Assembly (NCBI RefSeq): GCF_005281475.1
Contig: NZ_CP040106.1
Coordinates: forward strand, 2,384,501 to 2,448,500
DNA: 64,000 bases
Source of the DNA: Echinicola rosea
GTDB taxonomy: Bacteria; Bacteroidota; Bacteroidia; Cytophagales; Cyclobacteriaceae
Direction of reading: 5' to 3'
A program made the translations under genes and the position numbers. Every line of letters begins with the position of its first letter. Positions within the stretch are counted from its first letter, which is position 1. The notes beneath the pieces are model-generated. The model was given only the letters and a program-made list of their open reading frames with translations. It did no database searches and had not been told where the DNA came from. This document shows, piece after piece, positions 18,601 to 27,352 of this stretch.

Positions 18601-19076
18601 AGGTGCCGATGGGACATCCCACTGTGCCTGAAATTACCTATGGTTTTGGTGTCAATGTCATCTATAAGAAATTTGATGTAGGCATTTTGATGCAGGGAGT
18701 GGCCAATACATCTTTCTTTATCAATGACATCCAGCCTTTTGCCCAAAATGAACGCAATGTGCTGAAGGCCATAGCGGATGACTATTGGACAGCCGAAAAC
18801 CAAAACTTCAATGCCTTTTACCCTCGGCTGTCAGAATTTGACAATCCAAACAATACCCAGAACTCTTCTTGGTGGCTTCGCAGCGGGGCATTTGTTCGCC
18901 TGAAACATGCAGAGATCGGCTATCAGTACAGCCCCAAAGTACGGTTCTACTCCAATGGAGTCAACTTGATGACATTTAGCAAATTCAAGTTATGGGATCC
19001 AGAGCAGGGTGGAGGAAATGGACTGGGCTATCCGCCACAACGGGTGATCAATATTGGTGTTCAGATTAACCTTTAA
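15678..19076 (+). CDS. SusC/RagA TonB-linked outer-membrane transporter with STN signalling domain
   Basis: A 1,132-residue protein. After the signal peptide (about 1-33) comes an STN domain (about 48-115; LYFDQNSLAEAFGVIESKTDFKF), then a carboxypeptidase-regulatory beta domain (about 130-212; IKGVVKDPSGITIPGVNI), the DEVVVVGFG linker, a plug domain (about 225-330; SILKDASATAIYGARGANGVI) and a 22-strand barrel. It takes up ligand delivered by the SusD partner using TonB energy. The STN domain should pass the ligand signal to the FecR anti-sigma just upstream, so this transporter controls its own operon. susD starts 12 bp after its stop. Confidence 0.97.
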   Translation: MKLNVPNPHLVLKSTALWLAFQFLGMGLLMAEATNDRPTNQEKDLFVNLYFDQNSLAEAFGVIESKTDFKFSYDATDLDPTLRISKQFINAPLESVLSYLGKEGHLEFKRINKTINVVALGPPSENLSERTIKGVVKDPSGITIPGVNIIEVGTTNGTATDINGEFSMTLTTTNPVIKLSFVGYQAKEIKIGASSVYEVVLEEDQKALDEVVVVGFGEQKKVSVVGSVTTIEPKELKIPTSNLSQSFAGRLSGVVAVQRSGEPGRDAAQFWIRGLATFGNTNPLVFMDGIEISISDMNSIDPMNIENFSILKDASATAIYGARGANGVILIETKRGEIMDKPQVNIMMENSFMGPTQLPEFADAVTFMEMYNTARKNQNPFQPPKFTEAKIEGTRQGLDPYVFPNVNWMDELFKDFSTRQYANVNVRGGGKMAKYYMAVSYYKDQGILQKTDVNDFNNNIDQNRYNFVNNITVNVSPTTELELNINADIIDYNGPAVDASGIFNNVMNSNPVRFPVTYPAQEETGYIWFGNKTGGFVNNAFYNPYADMVKGYKERNNSTLMSTVRIRQDLKAITEGLTFSGMASFKNWSSSEIIRSFEPYFYEMTSYEYDEATGQYNYNLGLIGQGGQEALSQEGANNGDRSLYFQTSLNYNRSFGKHDIGGLFVYLQRQYNTNIVGGNLTASLPSRNQGISGRVTYAYDERYLVEANFGYNGSENFIEGKRFGFFPSVALGYVISNEDFFYGLTNTFSLLKLRGSFGVSGNDRIGNERFPYLSNVNLGADNGYTFGQNFNNSRSGVMINRYANPNITWEEGQKLNLGMDVELFGKMMLNVDVFKETRSGIFMQRNTVPGTIGVGDAKPYANLGKVENKGVDLTLAYTQSFGNDLLVSTRGTFTFARNKVLERDEPNRLYPYLSGIGRPINQLWGLQAERLFIDQAEIDAHSTQTFSGQYYPGDIKYTDVSQAYDELSQIDANDKVPMGHPTVPEITYGFGVNVIYKKFDVGILMQGVANTSFFINDIQPFAQNERNVLKAIADDYWTAENQNFNAFYPRLSEFDNPNNTQNSSWWLRSGAFVRLKHAEIGYQYSPKVRFYSNGVNLMTFSKFKLWDPEQGGGNGLGYPPQRVINIGVQINL

Positions 19077-19088
19077 AATTGAGAAAAG

Positions 19089-20915
19089 ATGCAAATTAAG
19101 AATATAATAAATAAACTGTCTGTAGGCCTGCTGTTGTCAGGAGCGCTTTCTATGGGGGCATGTGATTATTTGGACATTGTGCCGGATGATGTCAGTACCG
19201 TCGAAGATGCCTTTAAACGCCCCAATGAGGCCATGAATTTTCTGTACTCCCTGTACGGATTTATGCCAGCTGAGAATGACATGTTCAGTGCCATAGCACT
19301 TTGGGGTACGGATGAGCTGGTGACACCTTGGGACAGATCCCACTATTATGCCAAGCGAATGATGCGGGGAGAGTTAAATGCTACCGATCCGTTTTTTGAC
19401 TACTGGACTCCCAGTGGCGACATAGACATGTATGATGGGATCAGACAATGTTATATTTTCTTGGACAACATTGACGGTACACCTGGTTTTTCGGAGGCAG
19501 AAGTGACGCGGATGAAAGGAGAGGCGACTTTTCTTATTGCCTATTATCACTTCAATCTTCTTCGTCAGTACGGGCCGATTGTATTGATGAGGGGAGAGGT
19601 CGCTTTTGATGCGCCAGAAGAAGAATATTTTGCAGCAAGGGAGCCTTATGATGAGTGCGTCTCTTTTATAGCTGGGAAATTTGATGAGGCGATCTCCTTG
19701 CTCCCCAGCAGTGTGGCTTCGGCAAGTGAACTGGGACGGGTAACCAAAGTGATCGCCCAGTCCATAAAATCCCGCATGTACCTTTATGCAGCCAGTCCGC
19801 TGTTTAATGGTAATGCAGAATTTTATCAGGATTTCACCAACAAGGATGGGACTCCTTTGATGAACACACGATACGCTGAAGAAAAGTGGCTTTTGGCTTT
19901 GGAGGAAACCAAAAAGGCAATTGACCAAGCGGAGGCGTTGGGCAAGCAGCTATATGAACATGAACTGGTGGATGGAGCGCCAAGCGAGCAAGGGAAGCTG
20001 AACTATCGGTATTCGATGGTGCAGCCGTGGAATGAGGAAGTGGTGTGGGGCTACAGCCGTCCAGAGCCTTATTATGGCTGGCAAAGGCACAGCATGCCAA
20101 GGGTGGCAGGTGCCGCATATAACGGGCAGGCACCTTCCATATCCATGGTGGAGCGGTATTACACCAAAAATGGACTGCCAATTGACGTAGATCCTGAATT
20201 TGACTACACCGATAGGTACGATCTAGCGGATAGTACTATTCTGCTGCATAGAGACAGGGAGCCGAGGTTTTATGCTTCCATTGCCTATGATCGGGGAGTG
20301 TTTTTGGCCAACAGTACCGAAGTGGTCATGCATATGCGTGAAGGGGAAGAGCATGGGTGGTCCAGTGGCCAAAACAATTATTCCCCTACCGGATATTTAG
20401 TCCAGAAAGGAGTCCACCCTGAGTCCATCATTACCACCAGTCAAAACCAAGTCATCAACTATCCTTGGCCATTGGTAAGGCTCGGAGAGTTGTATCTCAG
20501 CTACGCCGAAGCCTTGAACGAATATTATGGCGCAGCCAGACATACCGAGGTGATCGAGTACCTAGATGAGATCCGACAAAGAGCCGGAGTGCCGACTATT
20601 CAGGAGGCTTGGTCACGTGTGGGTAAGACCTCCTTCTCCAAAGAGGAGATGAGAGAGATCATCAAGCAAGAAAGAAATATCGAGTTGGCTTTTGAGGGTC
20701 ATCGTACTTGGGATGTCAGAAGATGGAAAGAAGGGGATGAAAACTTCAATACAGTGGCCAGAGGATTGGAGATCACTGCCAATGCTCCTGAAGATTTCTA
20801 TAAGGTGGTCAATGCAGAAAACAGGATTTTCAACACTCCTTCTTACTACCTGTTCCCCATTAGGATCTCCGAGTTGGAGATCAACCAAAACCTAGTTCAA
20901 AATCCCGGATGGTAA
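19089..20915 (+). CDS. SusD/RagB-family substrate-binding lipoprotein
   Basis: A 608-residue surface lipoprotein. The signal ends in the lipobox MGAC (SGALSMGACDYLDIVPDD). The N-terminal SusD-like domain (about 30-210) has helical TPR packing (EATFLIAYYHFNLLRQYG), and the C-terminal RagB/SusD domain ends with the family signature ELAFEGHRTWDVRRWKEG near 530-550. It caps the SusC barrel and binds glycan or glycopeptide. The next gene overlaps or closely follows, so SusC, SusD and the F5/8 proteins are one operon. Confidence 0.96.
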   Translation: MQIKNIINKLSVGLLLSGALSMGACDYLDIVPDDVSTVEDAFKRPNEAMNFLYSLYGFMPAENDMFSAIALWGTDELVTPWDRSHYYAKRMMRGELNATDPFFDYWTPSGDIDMYDGIRQCYIFLDNIDGTPGFSEAEVTRMKGEATFLIAYYHFNLLRQYGPIVLMRGEVAFDAPEEEYFAAREPYDECVSFIAGKFDEAISLLPSSVASASELGRVTKVIAQSIKSRMYLYAASPLFNGNAEFYQDFTNKDGTPLMNTRYAEEKWLLALEETKKAIDQAEALGKQLYEHELVDGAPSEQGKLNYRYSMVQPWNEEVVWGYSRPEPYYGWQRHSMPRVAGAAYNGQAPSISMVERYYTKNGLPIDVDPEFDYTDRYDLADSTILLHRDREPRFYASIAYDRGVFLANSTEVVMHMREGEEHGWSSGQNNYSPTGYLVQKGVHPESIITTSQNQVINYPWPLVRLGELYLSYAEALNEYYGAARHTEVIEYLDEIRQRAGVPTIQEAWSRVGKTSFSKEEMREIIKQERNIELAFEGHRTWDVRRWKEGDENFNTVARGLEITANAPEDFYKVVNAENRIFNTPSYYLFPIRISELEINQNLVQNPGW

Positions 20916-20926
20916 AAAATACTGAC

Positions 20927-21979
20927 ATGAAAAAAATAACATTATATATTTCTGCCCTATGTTTTACATGGTCATTGGTCACAGGATGTGTCAGTGACGA
21001 AGACATCAGCCTTCCTACAGGCCCGTCGAGTATTGAGACGGAGGCAGGTTACGGTGAGGTGGTGTTTACTTGGGTGTTTCCGGAAGATCCCGCGGCTGAA
21101 TTTGTGCAGGTAAATTATCAAAATGCCGAAGGTGAGGAATTGCACCAAAAATTCAGTAGGCATGCCGAAACAGCTATAATAGCAGGGCTTGAAGAGCGGT
21201 CCTATACGTTTGATGTCATGGTGGGTGATAAGGAAGGCAACCTGTCGGCTCCACAGTCGGTGACAGTGACTCCAAATAAACCGCCACATCTTTTTGTTGC
21301 TGAGACGGTGAAGTTAGAGCCGGACTTTGGTAGTATACAAGTGCTTTGGGAAAATGCGACTGAGCGCGAAGTAGCCGTGAATGTGGCCTACATGGACGTG
21401 AATGGGCAGTCTAAAGTGGCCGTTTTCAATTCCAGTGATCCTGAGGGGCTTGGAGAGATTTCTGATGCCGCATTCGAAGAACAGCACTACGAAATTCATG
21501 TGAGCAATCCCGTGGGTGCACAATCAGCAGTACAGACTGTTTTGCTGGCACCATTTGCGGAATCCGCCTTTGATAAGAGTGAATGGGAGGTAGTCGAGAT
21601 CTCCGCTGAAGAAGAGGAAGGTCAAAAGTATAACCTATATGACGATGATGTCAGTACCATCTGGCACTCGCCTTGGTCTTGGTCCCAGCCAGATTACCCC
21701 CATTATTTTGTGATCGACCTAAAAGAACAAAAAATCATCAGTCGGGTGGGACTTGTCAATAGACAAAATGACACCAGGGGGATGACCAAAGTGGGTTTTT
21801 CAGGTAGTGTGGATAATGAAAACTGGGTGGATTTTGGCGAGTTTGATTTTGAGCAGATCAATGAGGAACAAAAATTCAGGCTTTCTGCCAACCCCTCTAT
21901 TAGGTATTTAAAAGTAACTCCTCTCGAAGGAACCAATTTCTTTACCTTTTTGGCGGAGGTAAATATTTATGGACAATAA
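20927..21979 (+). CDS. Surface lipoprotein with DUF4998-like repeats and C-terminal F5/8 (discoidin) domain
   Basis: A 351-residue lipoprotein from the ATG at 20,927 (MKKITLYISALCF, lipobox VTGC); an in-frame ATG at 20,909 overlaps the susD stop but spoils the signal peptide. Two fibronectin-like beta domains follow (about 30-115, DUF4998-like, and about 120-205), then an F5/8 type C module (about 215-351; STIWHSPWSWSQPDYPHYFVIDL). No catalytic motif is visible. It probably acts as a surface glycan-binding protein in the SusE/F position. The same module ends the next two proteins. Confidence 0.85.
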   Translation: MKKITLYISALCFTWSLVTGCVSDEDISLPTGPSSIETEAGYGEVVFTWVFPEDPAAEFVQVNYQNAEGEELHQKFSRHAETAIIAGLEERSYTFDVMVGDKEGNLSAPQSVTVTPNKPPHLFVAETVKLEPDFGSIQVLWENATEREVAVNVAYMDVNGQSKVAVFNSSDPEGLGEISDAAFEEQHYEIHVSNPVGAQSAVQTVLLAPFAESAFDKSEWEVVEISAEEEEGQKYNLYDDDVSTIWHSPWSWSQPDYPHYFVIDLKEQKIISRVGLVNRQNDTRGMTKVGFSGSVDNENWVDFGEFDFEQINEEQKFRLSANPSIRYLKVTPLEGTNFFTFLAEVNIYGQ

Positions 21980-21984
21980 GTGTT

Positions 21985-22294
21985 TTAAACCCAGTTTATG
22001 CATTAGCCTATTTACGCCACGGCGCACAGGTATTGCGGTTTGATCCGCCGAGACGGACAAAGTCAGTCGCCTCACTGCTGTATTTGATTCTATCTGGCCG
22101 CTAGATCATAGCCGTCAGTTTAACCCGGATTATGCGTTAGGAATCGTAGTGAGAGCTGAAATTGCAAGAAAATCAGTTAGTTTGGAGGCATTAGCGTAGC
22201 ACCGCTACGGTTATGCCGAAAACTAAAGTGAAACGGCTGATTTTGAAGCAGTTTCAGGTCGCAACAGATAGGCTAATGCATATTCCGGGTTTAA
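21985..22294. repeat. Non-coding repeat with 28-bp inverted ends, family 3
   Basis: The left end TTAAACCCAGTTTATGCATT at 21,985 matches in reverse complement the right end TTAAACCCGGAATATGCATT ending at 22,294; the match continues through AGCCTAT with few mismatches. A related internal stretch, TTTAACCCGGATTATGCG, occurs near 22,120. A hairpin around 22,187-22,217 pairs GGCATTAGCGTAGC with GCTACGGTTATGCC. The right end recurs at about 27,322-27,352. No clear target duplication was found. It sits inside the PUL operon, between two genes that share a module. Confidence 0.65.
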
Positions 22295-22414
22295 GCAGAT
22301 ATCGGCACACCAACTGCCACAATTTAGCGGTTCGGGATTACAATTCCCGAACCGAGGTAATGGGGACTTGAAATTCCTGTAGACATGTATAAACACGGGC
22401 ATAACTAAAAAACA

Positions 22415-24241
22415 ATGAGACAACGATATTTTATGATTTTATCGCAGGTGATTTTGACTGTATGCGTGTCCTGTGCGACAGAAATCACAGATCCAATTGT
22501 AGAGAATAATGATACCACGGCTACTGATGTGGTCTATAAAGACTTCTTCATTCCGGCAAATAAATCCTATATGGAGCCTTGGGATGGCCAGGCCCCGGCC
22601 ATGCAGTACAATCCAGATGCTGACCAAGATGTGGTCACTGGGTGGCAATCCCTGGATCATGACCTAGTGGGCTACTACGAGCTCAGTCCGGGCCAGTACA
22701 TCACAGGACTCTCCCTTAAGACAGCAGCTGGCGAGCAGACCGATTTTCAATTGACTATTTCTTCCCCAAATGACGTGGCGTTTCAGGCCGTTTCTACGGC
22801 GTCGCTGGCGGGTAAAGGGGATTTTGAGGAAATCATATTCGATACCATTCAAGTCGCCCAGACCGGTTTTTACAGGTTTGAACTGTCCCCCATTTCCAAG
22901 TCAGGCTCGGAAGTGGCAGAGGTGGAGCGTTTTGTGTTCAGGACAGAAAGTGGATCGGCTCGTTACGCCCATTGGCTTTCTTCGCCATCGGTACACTTGA
23001 GCTTCAAACCCGGTGATCAGGTCTCCCGAGATTACGATTGGCTCTATGGCCAAATCAATGTGCCGCAAGGGTACGATCCCATGTATACCTTTTACATGTG
23101 CATAGGGTTTTATAGGGGCTATTTTGGGATTCAGGTAAATAGCGCAACCGAAAGAAGGGTGCTGTTTTCGGTTTGGGACAGCTCGGATGTACCGGATGAC
23201 CGTGAAGATGTGGATCCGGAGGATTTGGTTACGCTGATTGATAAAGGTGACCAGGTACACGCAGGTGGGTTTGGCAACGAGGGAACAGGAGGACAGTCTT
23301 ACTGGAAATACCCTTGGGAAACAGCCGTTCCTGTAAAATTCATCATGAATGTCCGCCGTAACAATGACAACACCGTGCTGTTGTCTGCTTGGTTTATGGA
23401 TGTGGAGAGCGAAGGGTGGAAATACATGGCCACTTGGAAGGCCCCACAAGAGCAACGGTATTTTGATGGGTTTTATTCATTTTTAGAAAACTTCGGCAAT
23501 CGAAACGGTCAAAAGGTAAGGATGGCAGAGTATTACAATATGTGGGGAAAGGAAGTAGGAGGAAGCTGGATCAACTTTAATCGTGCTACCATGACCCATA
23601 CTGACGGAGTGCCCGAAGGTAGGGACGATTATGCTGGGGGGCTTTTGGACGGGGCATCACAGCGGTTTTATATGAGTTCTGGAGGATATACCCATGCAGA
23701 TGAACAAGCAGTCAGTACCGCCACTGCTTCGGCCAATGCACCTGCGGCAGACCTTACTGCTTTGTCCGCAAGGGTAGACAAGGCCTTGGATAATCAGGTC
23801 ATTCCCTTTGACAAAGCAGCATGGATCGTGACGGATTTTTCGTCCGAAGAGGTCTCTGGTGAAGGAGCAGACAATGGCCACGCAGCAGATGCCATCGATG
23901 ACAATCCCGCTACTTTTTGGCATAGTCAGTGGGCTGGTGCCAATCCGGGTTATCCGCATCACATCACCTTGGATCTAGGGCAGGAATTGACCGCTAAGGG
24001 ATTACTGATTCAAAACCGGTCAAAACAAAACGGTCGTCCGAAAACCGTCCAAGTGCAAGTAAGTGATGATAACCAGACATGGAGCTCCCTCGGGACGCTG
24101 AGCTTTCCCCTAGATGGAGGGGCGGTGGATTTTACTAATTCTGAAAATTTTAGGTTCATAAAATTGACTATTACCGAAGGGTATCACGATGGGACTGAAA
24201 GTGACTTTTTCGTGCATGCTGCAGAAATAGGCCTGTACTGA
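22415..24241 (+). CDS. DUF5077-DUF3472 lipoprotein with C-terminal F5/8 domain
   Basis: A 608-residue lipoprotein (lipobox VSC in CVSCATEITD). Residues about 45-175 form a DUF5077-like beta domain, about 195-430 a DUF3472 domain (SVHLSFKPGDQVSRDYDWLYG; GNEGTGGQSYWKYPW; FYSFLENFGN), and about 465-608 an F5/8 type C module (ATFWHSQWAGANPGYPHHITLDLG). DUF3472 has no function known to me; its repeated presence with glycan-degrading genes suggests a carbohydrate-active or carbohydrate-binding role. A paralogue without the F5/8 module is encoded at 34,901-36,199. It is separated from the upstream gene by a repeat element but keeps the operon direction. Confidence 0.85.
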   Translation: MRQRYFMILSQVILTVCVSCATEITDPIVENNDTTATDVVYKDFFIPANKSYMEPWDGQAPAMQYNPDADQDVVTGWQSLDHDLVGYYELSPGQYITGLSLKTAAGEQTDFQLTISSPNDVAFQAVSTASLAGKGDFEEIIFDTIQVAQTGFYRFELSPISKSGSEVAEVERFVFRTESGSARYAHWLSSPSVHLSFKPGDQVSRDYDWLYGQINVPQGYDPMYTFYMCIGFYRGYFGIQVNSATERRVLFSVWDSSDVPDDREDVDPEDLVTLIDKGDQVHAGGFGNEGTGGQSYWKYPWETAVPVKFIMNVRRNNDNTVLLSAWFMDVESEGWKYMATWKAPQEQRYFDGFYSFLENFGNRNGQKVRMAEYYNMWGKEVGGSWINFNRATMTHTDGVPEGRDDYAGGLLDGASQRFYMSSGGYTHADEQAVSTATASANAPAADLTALSARVDKALDNQVIPFDKAAWIVTDFSSEEVSGEGADNGHAADAIDDNPATFWHSQWAGANPGYPHHITLDLGQELTAKGLLIQNRSKQNGRPKTVQVQVSDDNQTWSSLGTLSFPLDGGAVDFTNSENFRFIKLTITEGYHDGTESDFFVHAAEIGLY

Positions 24242-24283
24242 TTAGAATCGGATATTATTGTTTTAACCATAACCATAACCAAA

Positions 24284-25906
24284 ATGACTATTCGAAATCA
24301 ACTAACATTTTGCCTGATACTGGCTGGCTTTTTTTTTCAAGGTTGTACCTTGAAAAACAATGTGAACCCTGTAGAGGAAGAGGAAATAGAAAAGGAGTTG
24401 GAGCTCGGGAACTATGAATCAGATTACAATTATAATCTTAATGTGGTATATTTTGTCCCCTCAGACATTGAGCCGTTGGCTAATTACCATGAGCGGCTAT
24501 CTGGTGTCATGTTGTTCATGCAGGATTGGTTTAAGGGTGAGATGACAGCATTGGGCTTTCCTGGGAAGACTTTTGGATTGCTAAAGAGTGAAGTGGACCC
24601 TTCTTATGTAAAAGTAATCCTGATTCGAGGAGAGGGAGGACAGGATGATTACCCTTATCAAGGCGGGGGCAGTTCGGCAGGAGCAGAAATCCGTCAATAT
24701 TTCCAAGCCCACCCAGCTGAGGAAGCGAGTGACCACACATTGGTGTTTATGCCCAGTAGGACTGGAGGTAATGGCTGGGATGCAGGAGGGGTGCCCTTCT
24801 ATGGGCTTGGTAAGTGGTGCTATGCGCTGGACTACCTTAATTTTGACATGAGCTATTGGCAAGATGGTTCCCGGCAGGGAGACGAACTTTGGATTGGGGG
24901 CACGATTCATGAATTGGGACATGGGCTGAATTTGCCCCATAACAAACATAAGGCCACGGATAATTGGACGTCCATGATGTCTTGGGGCAATCATGAATTT
25001 AACGATACACCCGATCAGGTGAAATTGACTTTGGCAGATGCCTTGATCCTCAACAATAACCAAGTGGTCAATGAAAGTACCGGAAGTGGACACTATACGG
25101 GAGAGGTGGGGTTTAACTTGAAATCCATGCGTATCCACGCTGATAACCAGAACCTATATTTGAAAGCACGTGCCGAATCCGACATTCCTTTTAATGGCGT
25201 GATCGCATACAATGATCCGAAAACCAGCTTGGGAGATGGGAATTATAATGCCATTACTTGGGCTACCAATAATATAATTGAGGGGGACAGTGTATCATTG
25301 ACCATGCCGCTGGCAGGAATAGATCAGGATTTTAAACAATATCCTTTTGAATTGCGAGTAAGGTTCCTGCATACCAATGGGAAGCATACTGAATTAAGCT
25401 ATCCCTACTCCTATTTGGCAGGAAAACCAGCTATCGATGTAGATCTCAAAGAGGTGAAAGAACTCTCTAAAGACAATTGGTCAGTAGTCGATGTCTCCTC
25501 GGAAGAGTTGGTAGGAGGAGGGACCAACAAAGGCGCAGGTACTCATCTTATTGATGGTCAGGATGACACCTTTTGGCATTCCCAGTGGTACCAGGCTAGT
25601 CCACTATACCCACACTACTTTGTGCTAGACTTGGATCAAGTGGAAACTGCAAATGGGATGGTTTTCAGCCAGCGATTGGACAAGTACAATGGTAGGGTCA
25701 AAACCATTAATGTAGAAATCAGCAGCGACAATTCCTCTTGGATTGGCCTAGGCAATTTCCAGGTTGGGGACGGAGCAAGAGATGTGGTGGAATGGACTTC
25801 AACGGAGAGTTTCCGCTATATCAAAGTGACGGTGACAGAAGGCCATGACAATGGTAGTGGGGAAAATGTGTACTTTTCACATTTGGCTGAGTTCGGTCTT
25901 TATTGA
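24284..25906 (+). CDS. Zinc metalloprotease lipoprotein with C-terminal F5/8 domain
   Basis: A 540-residue lipoprotein (lipobox FQGC). The catalytic domain (about 45-270) has the metzincin-like zinc site HELGHGLNLPH with H209, E210, H213 and H219, followed by a methionine-turn candidate, TSMMSWG. A beta domain follows (about 280-385), then an F5/8 type C module (about 395-540; DTFWHSQWYQASPLYPHYFVLDLD). It should cut proteins at the cell surface. With the PNGase F and sulfatase nearby, glycoproteins are the likely substrate, but the exact peptidase family (M43/M66-like) is uncertain. A terminator follows the stop. Confidence 0.85.
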   Translation: MTIRNQLTFCLILAGFFFQGCTLKNNVNPVEEEEIEKELELGNYESDYNYNLNVVYFVPSDIEPLANYHERLSGVMLFMQDWFKGEMTALGFPGKTFGLLKSEVDPSYVKVILIRGEGGQDDYPYQGGGSSAGAEIRQYFQAHPAEEASDHTLVFMPSRTGGNGWDAGGVPFYGLGKWCYALDYLNFDMSYWQDGSRQGDELWIGGTIHELGHGLNLPHNKHKATDNWTSMMSWGNHEFNDTPDQVKLTLADALILNNNQVVNESTGSGHYTGEVGFNLKSMRIHADNQNLYLKARAESDIPFNGVIAYNDPKTSLGDGNYNAITWATNNIIEGDSVSLTMPLAGIDQDFKQYPFELRVRFLHTNGKHTELSYPYSYLAGKPAIDVDLKEVKELSKDNWSVVDVSSEELVGGGTNKGAGTHLIDGQDDTFWHSQWYQASPLYPHYFVLDLDQVETANGMVFSQRLDKYNGRVKTINVEISSDNSSWIGLGNFQVGDGARDVVEWTSTESFRYIKVTVTEGHDNGSGENVYFSHLAEFGLY

Positions 25907-25916
25907 GGATATCAGG

Positions 25917-25955
25917 GCGGGGCTGTCTTGTTTTGTAAGATAGCCTCGTCTTTTT
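25917..25955 (+). terminator. Rho-independent terminator after the metalloprotease gene
   Basis: GCGGGGCTGTCTT pairs with AAGATAGCCTCGT through 13 positions including G-U pairs, followed by a run of five T. It probably ends the SusCD-F5/8 operon, leaving the acetyltransferase-like gene with its own promoter or as readthrough. Confidence 0.75.
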
Positions 25956-26026
25956 AAGATTGCGTGGGTCATCGCTAAAAAAGGAATTGTCCATATTGTT
26001 TGTAAATTAAGGGCTACTAAATTAAT

Positions 26027-27130
26027 ATGCCCAAAATGAACCCTTCTTCACAGCAGCGCCTTTTGTCACTTGACTTCTACAGGGGGATTACCATGTTCCT
26101 GTTGATTGCCGAGTTTTCCCATCTTTTTTCTTATTTGGTCTCTCCTGAATTTGAAGGGACTTTTGTTTATGCTTTGGGGGAGCAGTTTCATCATGTGGAA
26201 TGGGAAGGGCTGCACTTTTGGGATTTGATCCAACCGTTTTTTATGTTTATTGTTGGGGTGGCCATGCCGATGTCTTTTGCCAAACGGATGGAAAAAGGAG
26301 CCAATTACAGTGAGGTCAGCCAGCATGCCTACAAAAGGGCTTTTGTCCTGCTTGTCTTGGGTTGGGGGCTTTATTGCATAGATCCGGGTGAGATCGTGTT
26401 TAGGTTTCAAAACGTACTTGCCCAGTTGGCAGTGACCTATCTTTTGGCCTTCTTGGTCATGCGAAAGACGGTGGCTTTTCAGATTGCCTTTTCACTGTTG
26501 CTCTTGCTTGTCAGCGAATTGCTTTATCGTTTTTTTCCTGTGGAGGGCTTTGACTATGCGTTCCAAGCTGGGGAGAATTTTGGTGCCTGGTTCAATGTCT
26601 TGATTGCCGGTGAAGAAGATTCGGGGCACTGGGCCATGTTCAATGCTCTTCCGACAGCAGCACATACGATCTGGGGCGTATGTGCAGGAAAACTATTAAT
26701 CGGTCCACTGTCTGGCAAGCGAAAGTGGAGGCTGTTATTGGTAGGAGGACTCGTGGCGCTTTTCCTAGGATATGCTTTAAGCACTTTCACACCGATTATC
26801 AAACGCATAGCGACAAGTAGTTTTGTTATCATTTCGGGGGGATGGTCTTTGATTGGCTTGGCAATATGCTATTGGTGGATAGATGTCCGGAAGCATCAAA
26901 AAGGCGTGTGGGTCTTTGCGATTGTAGGGATGAACCCTTTGTTTATTTACCTTTTTGCCCATGTGGGAGGAGCTGACTTGGTTCGGAAGATTTTATTGCC
27001 CTTTTCCAATGCGATCTTTGGATGGACAGGTGAGCTTGGAGCTGGGCTTGTCCTCAGTTTGCTGGTATTATTGGCGATGTGGTATATCTGCTTTTGGCTG
27101 TATAAAAGAAAAATATTTTTTAAAGTATAA
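26027..27130 (+). CDS. DUF5009 / heparan-alpha-glucosaminide N-acetyltransferase-like membrane protein
   Basis: A 367-residue integral membrane protein with about ten hydrophobic segments. The N-terminal RLLSLDFYRGITMFLLIAEF resembles the start of the DUF5009/DUF1624 (NagX, HGSNAT-like) family. Human HGSNAT acetylates terminal glucosamine across the lysosomal membrane, and bacterial relatives are found in hexosamine-related loci. Here it would sit in the inner membrane and might acetylate amino sugars released by the locus; that is inference. An ATG at 26,036 is an alternative start. No signal peptide or soluble domain is present. Confidence 0.85.
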   Translation: MPKMNPSSQQRLLSLDFYRGITMFLLIAEFSHLFSYLVSPEFEGTFVYALGEQFHHVEWEGLHFWDLIQPFFMFIVGVAMPMSFAKRMEKGANYSEVSQHAYKRAFVLLVLGWGLYCIDPGEIVFRFQNVLAQLAVTYLLAFLVMRKTVAFQIAFSLLLLLVSELLYRFFPVEGFDYAFQAGENFGAWFNVLIAGEEDSGHWAMFNALPTAAHTIWGVCAGKLLIGPLSGKRKWRLLLVGGLVALFLGYALSTFTPIIKRIATSSFVIISGGWSLIGLAICYWWIDVRKHQKGVWVFAIVGMNPLFIYLFAHVGGADLVRKILLPFSNAIFGWTGELGAGLVLSLLVLLAMWYICFWLYKRKIFFKV

Positions 27131-27321
27131 AATCGAGGAAACAGGGCGAAGGCAATAAAAAGAGAATGACTATCTGTGATTTTGCACGTAATGGAACAAT
27201 TACATAATATGATTTCGAAAGTTAAGGAAATTCCTTGGAGAAACCGCTTTAAGAAATCTACCGTTCCTATGGAATTTAGCTTCATACGTGCTACAATTTT
27301 GGGCGCAGGTGACGTCAAAGG

Positions 27322-27352
27322 CCGCAATAGATAGGCTAATGCATTCCGGGTT
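27322..27352. repeat. Right-end fragment of repeat family 3
   Basis: The bases GATAGGCTAATGCATTCCGG and the following GTTT match the right end of the element at 21,985-22,294 apart from a short deletion. A family 1 element is inserted directly after it. No matching left end is visible in the preceding 190 bp. Confidence 0.6.
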
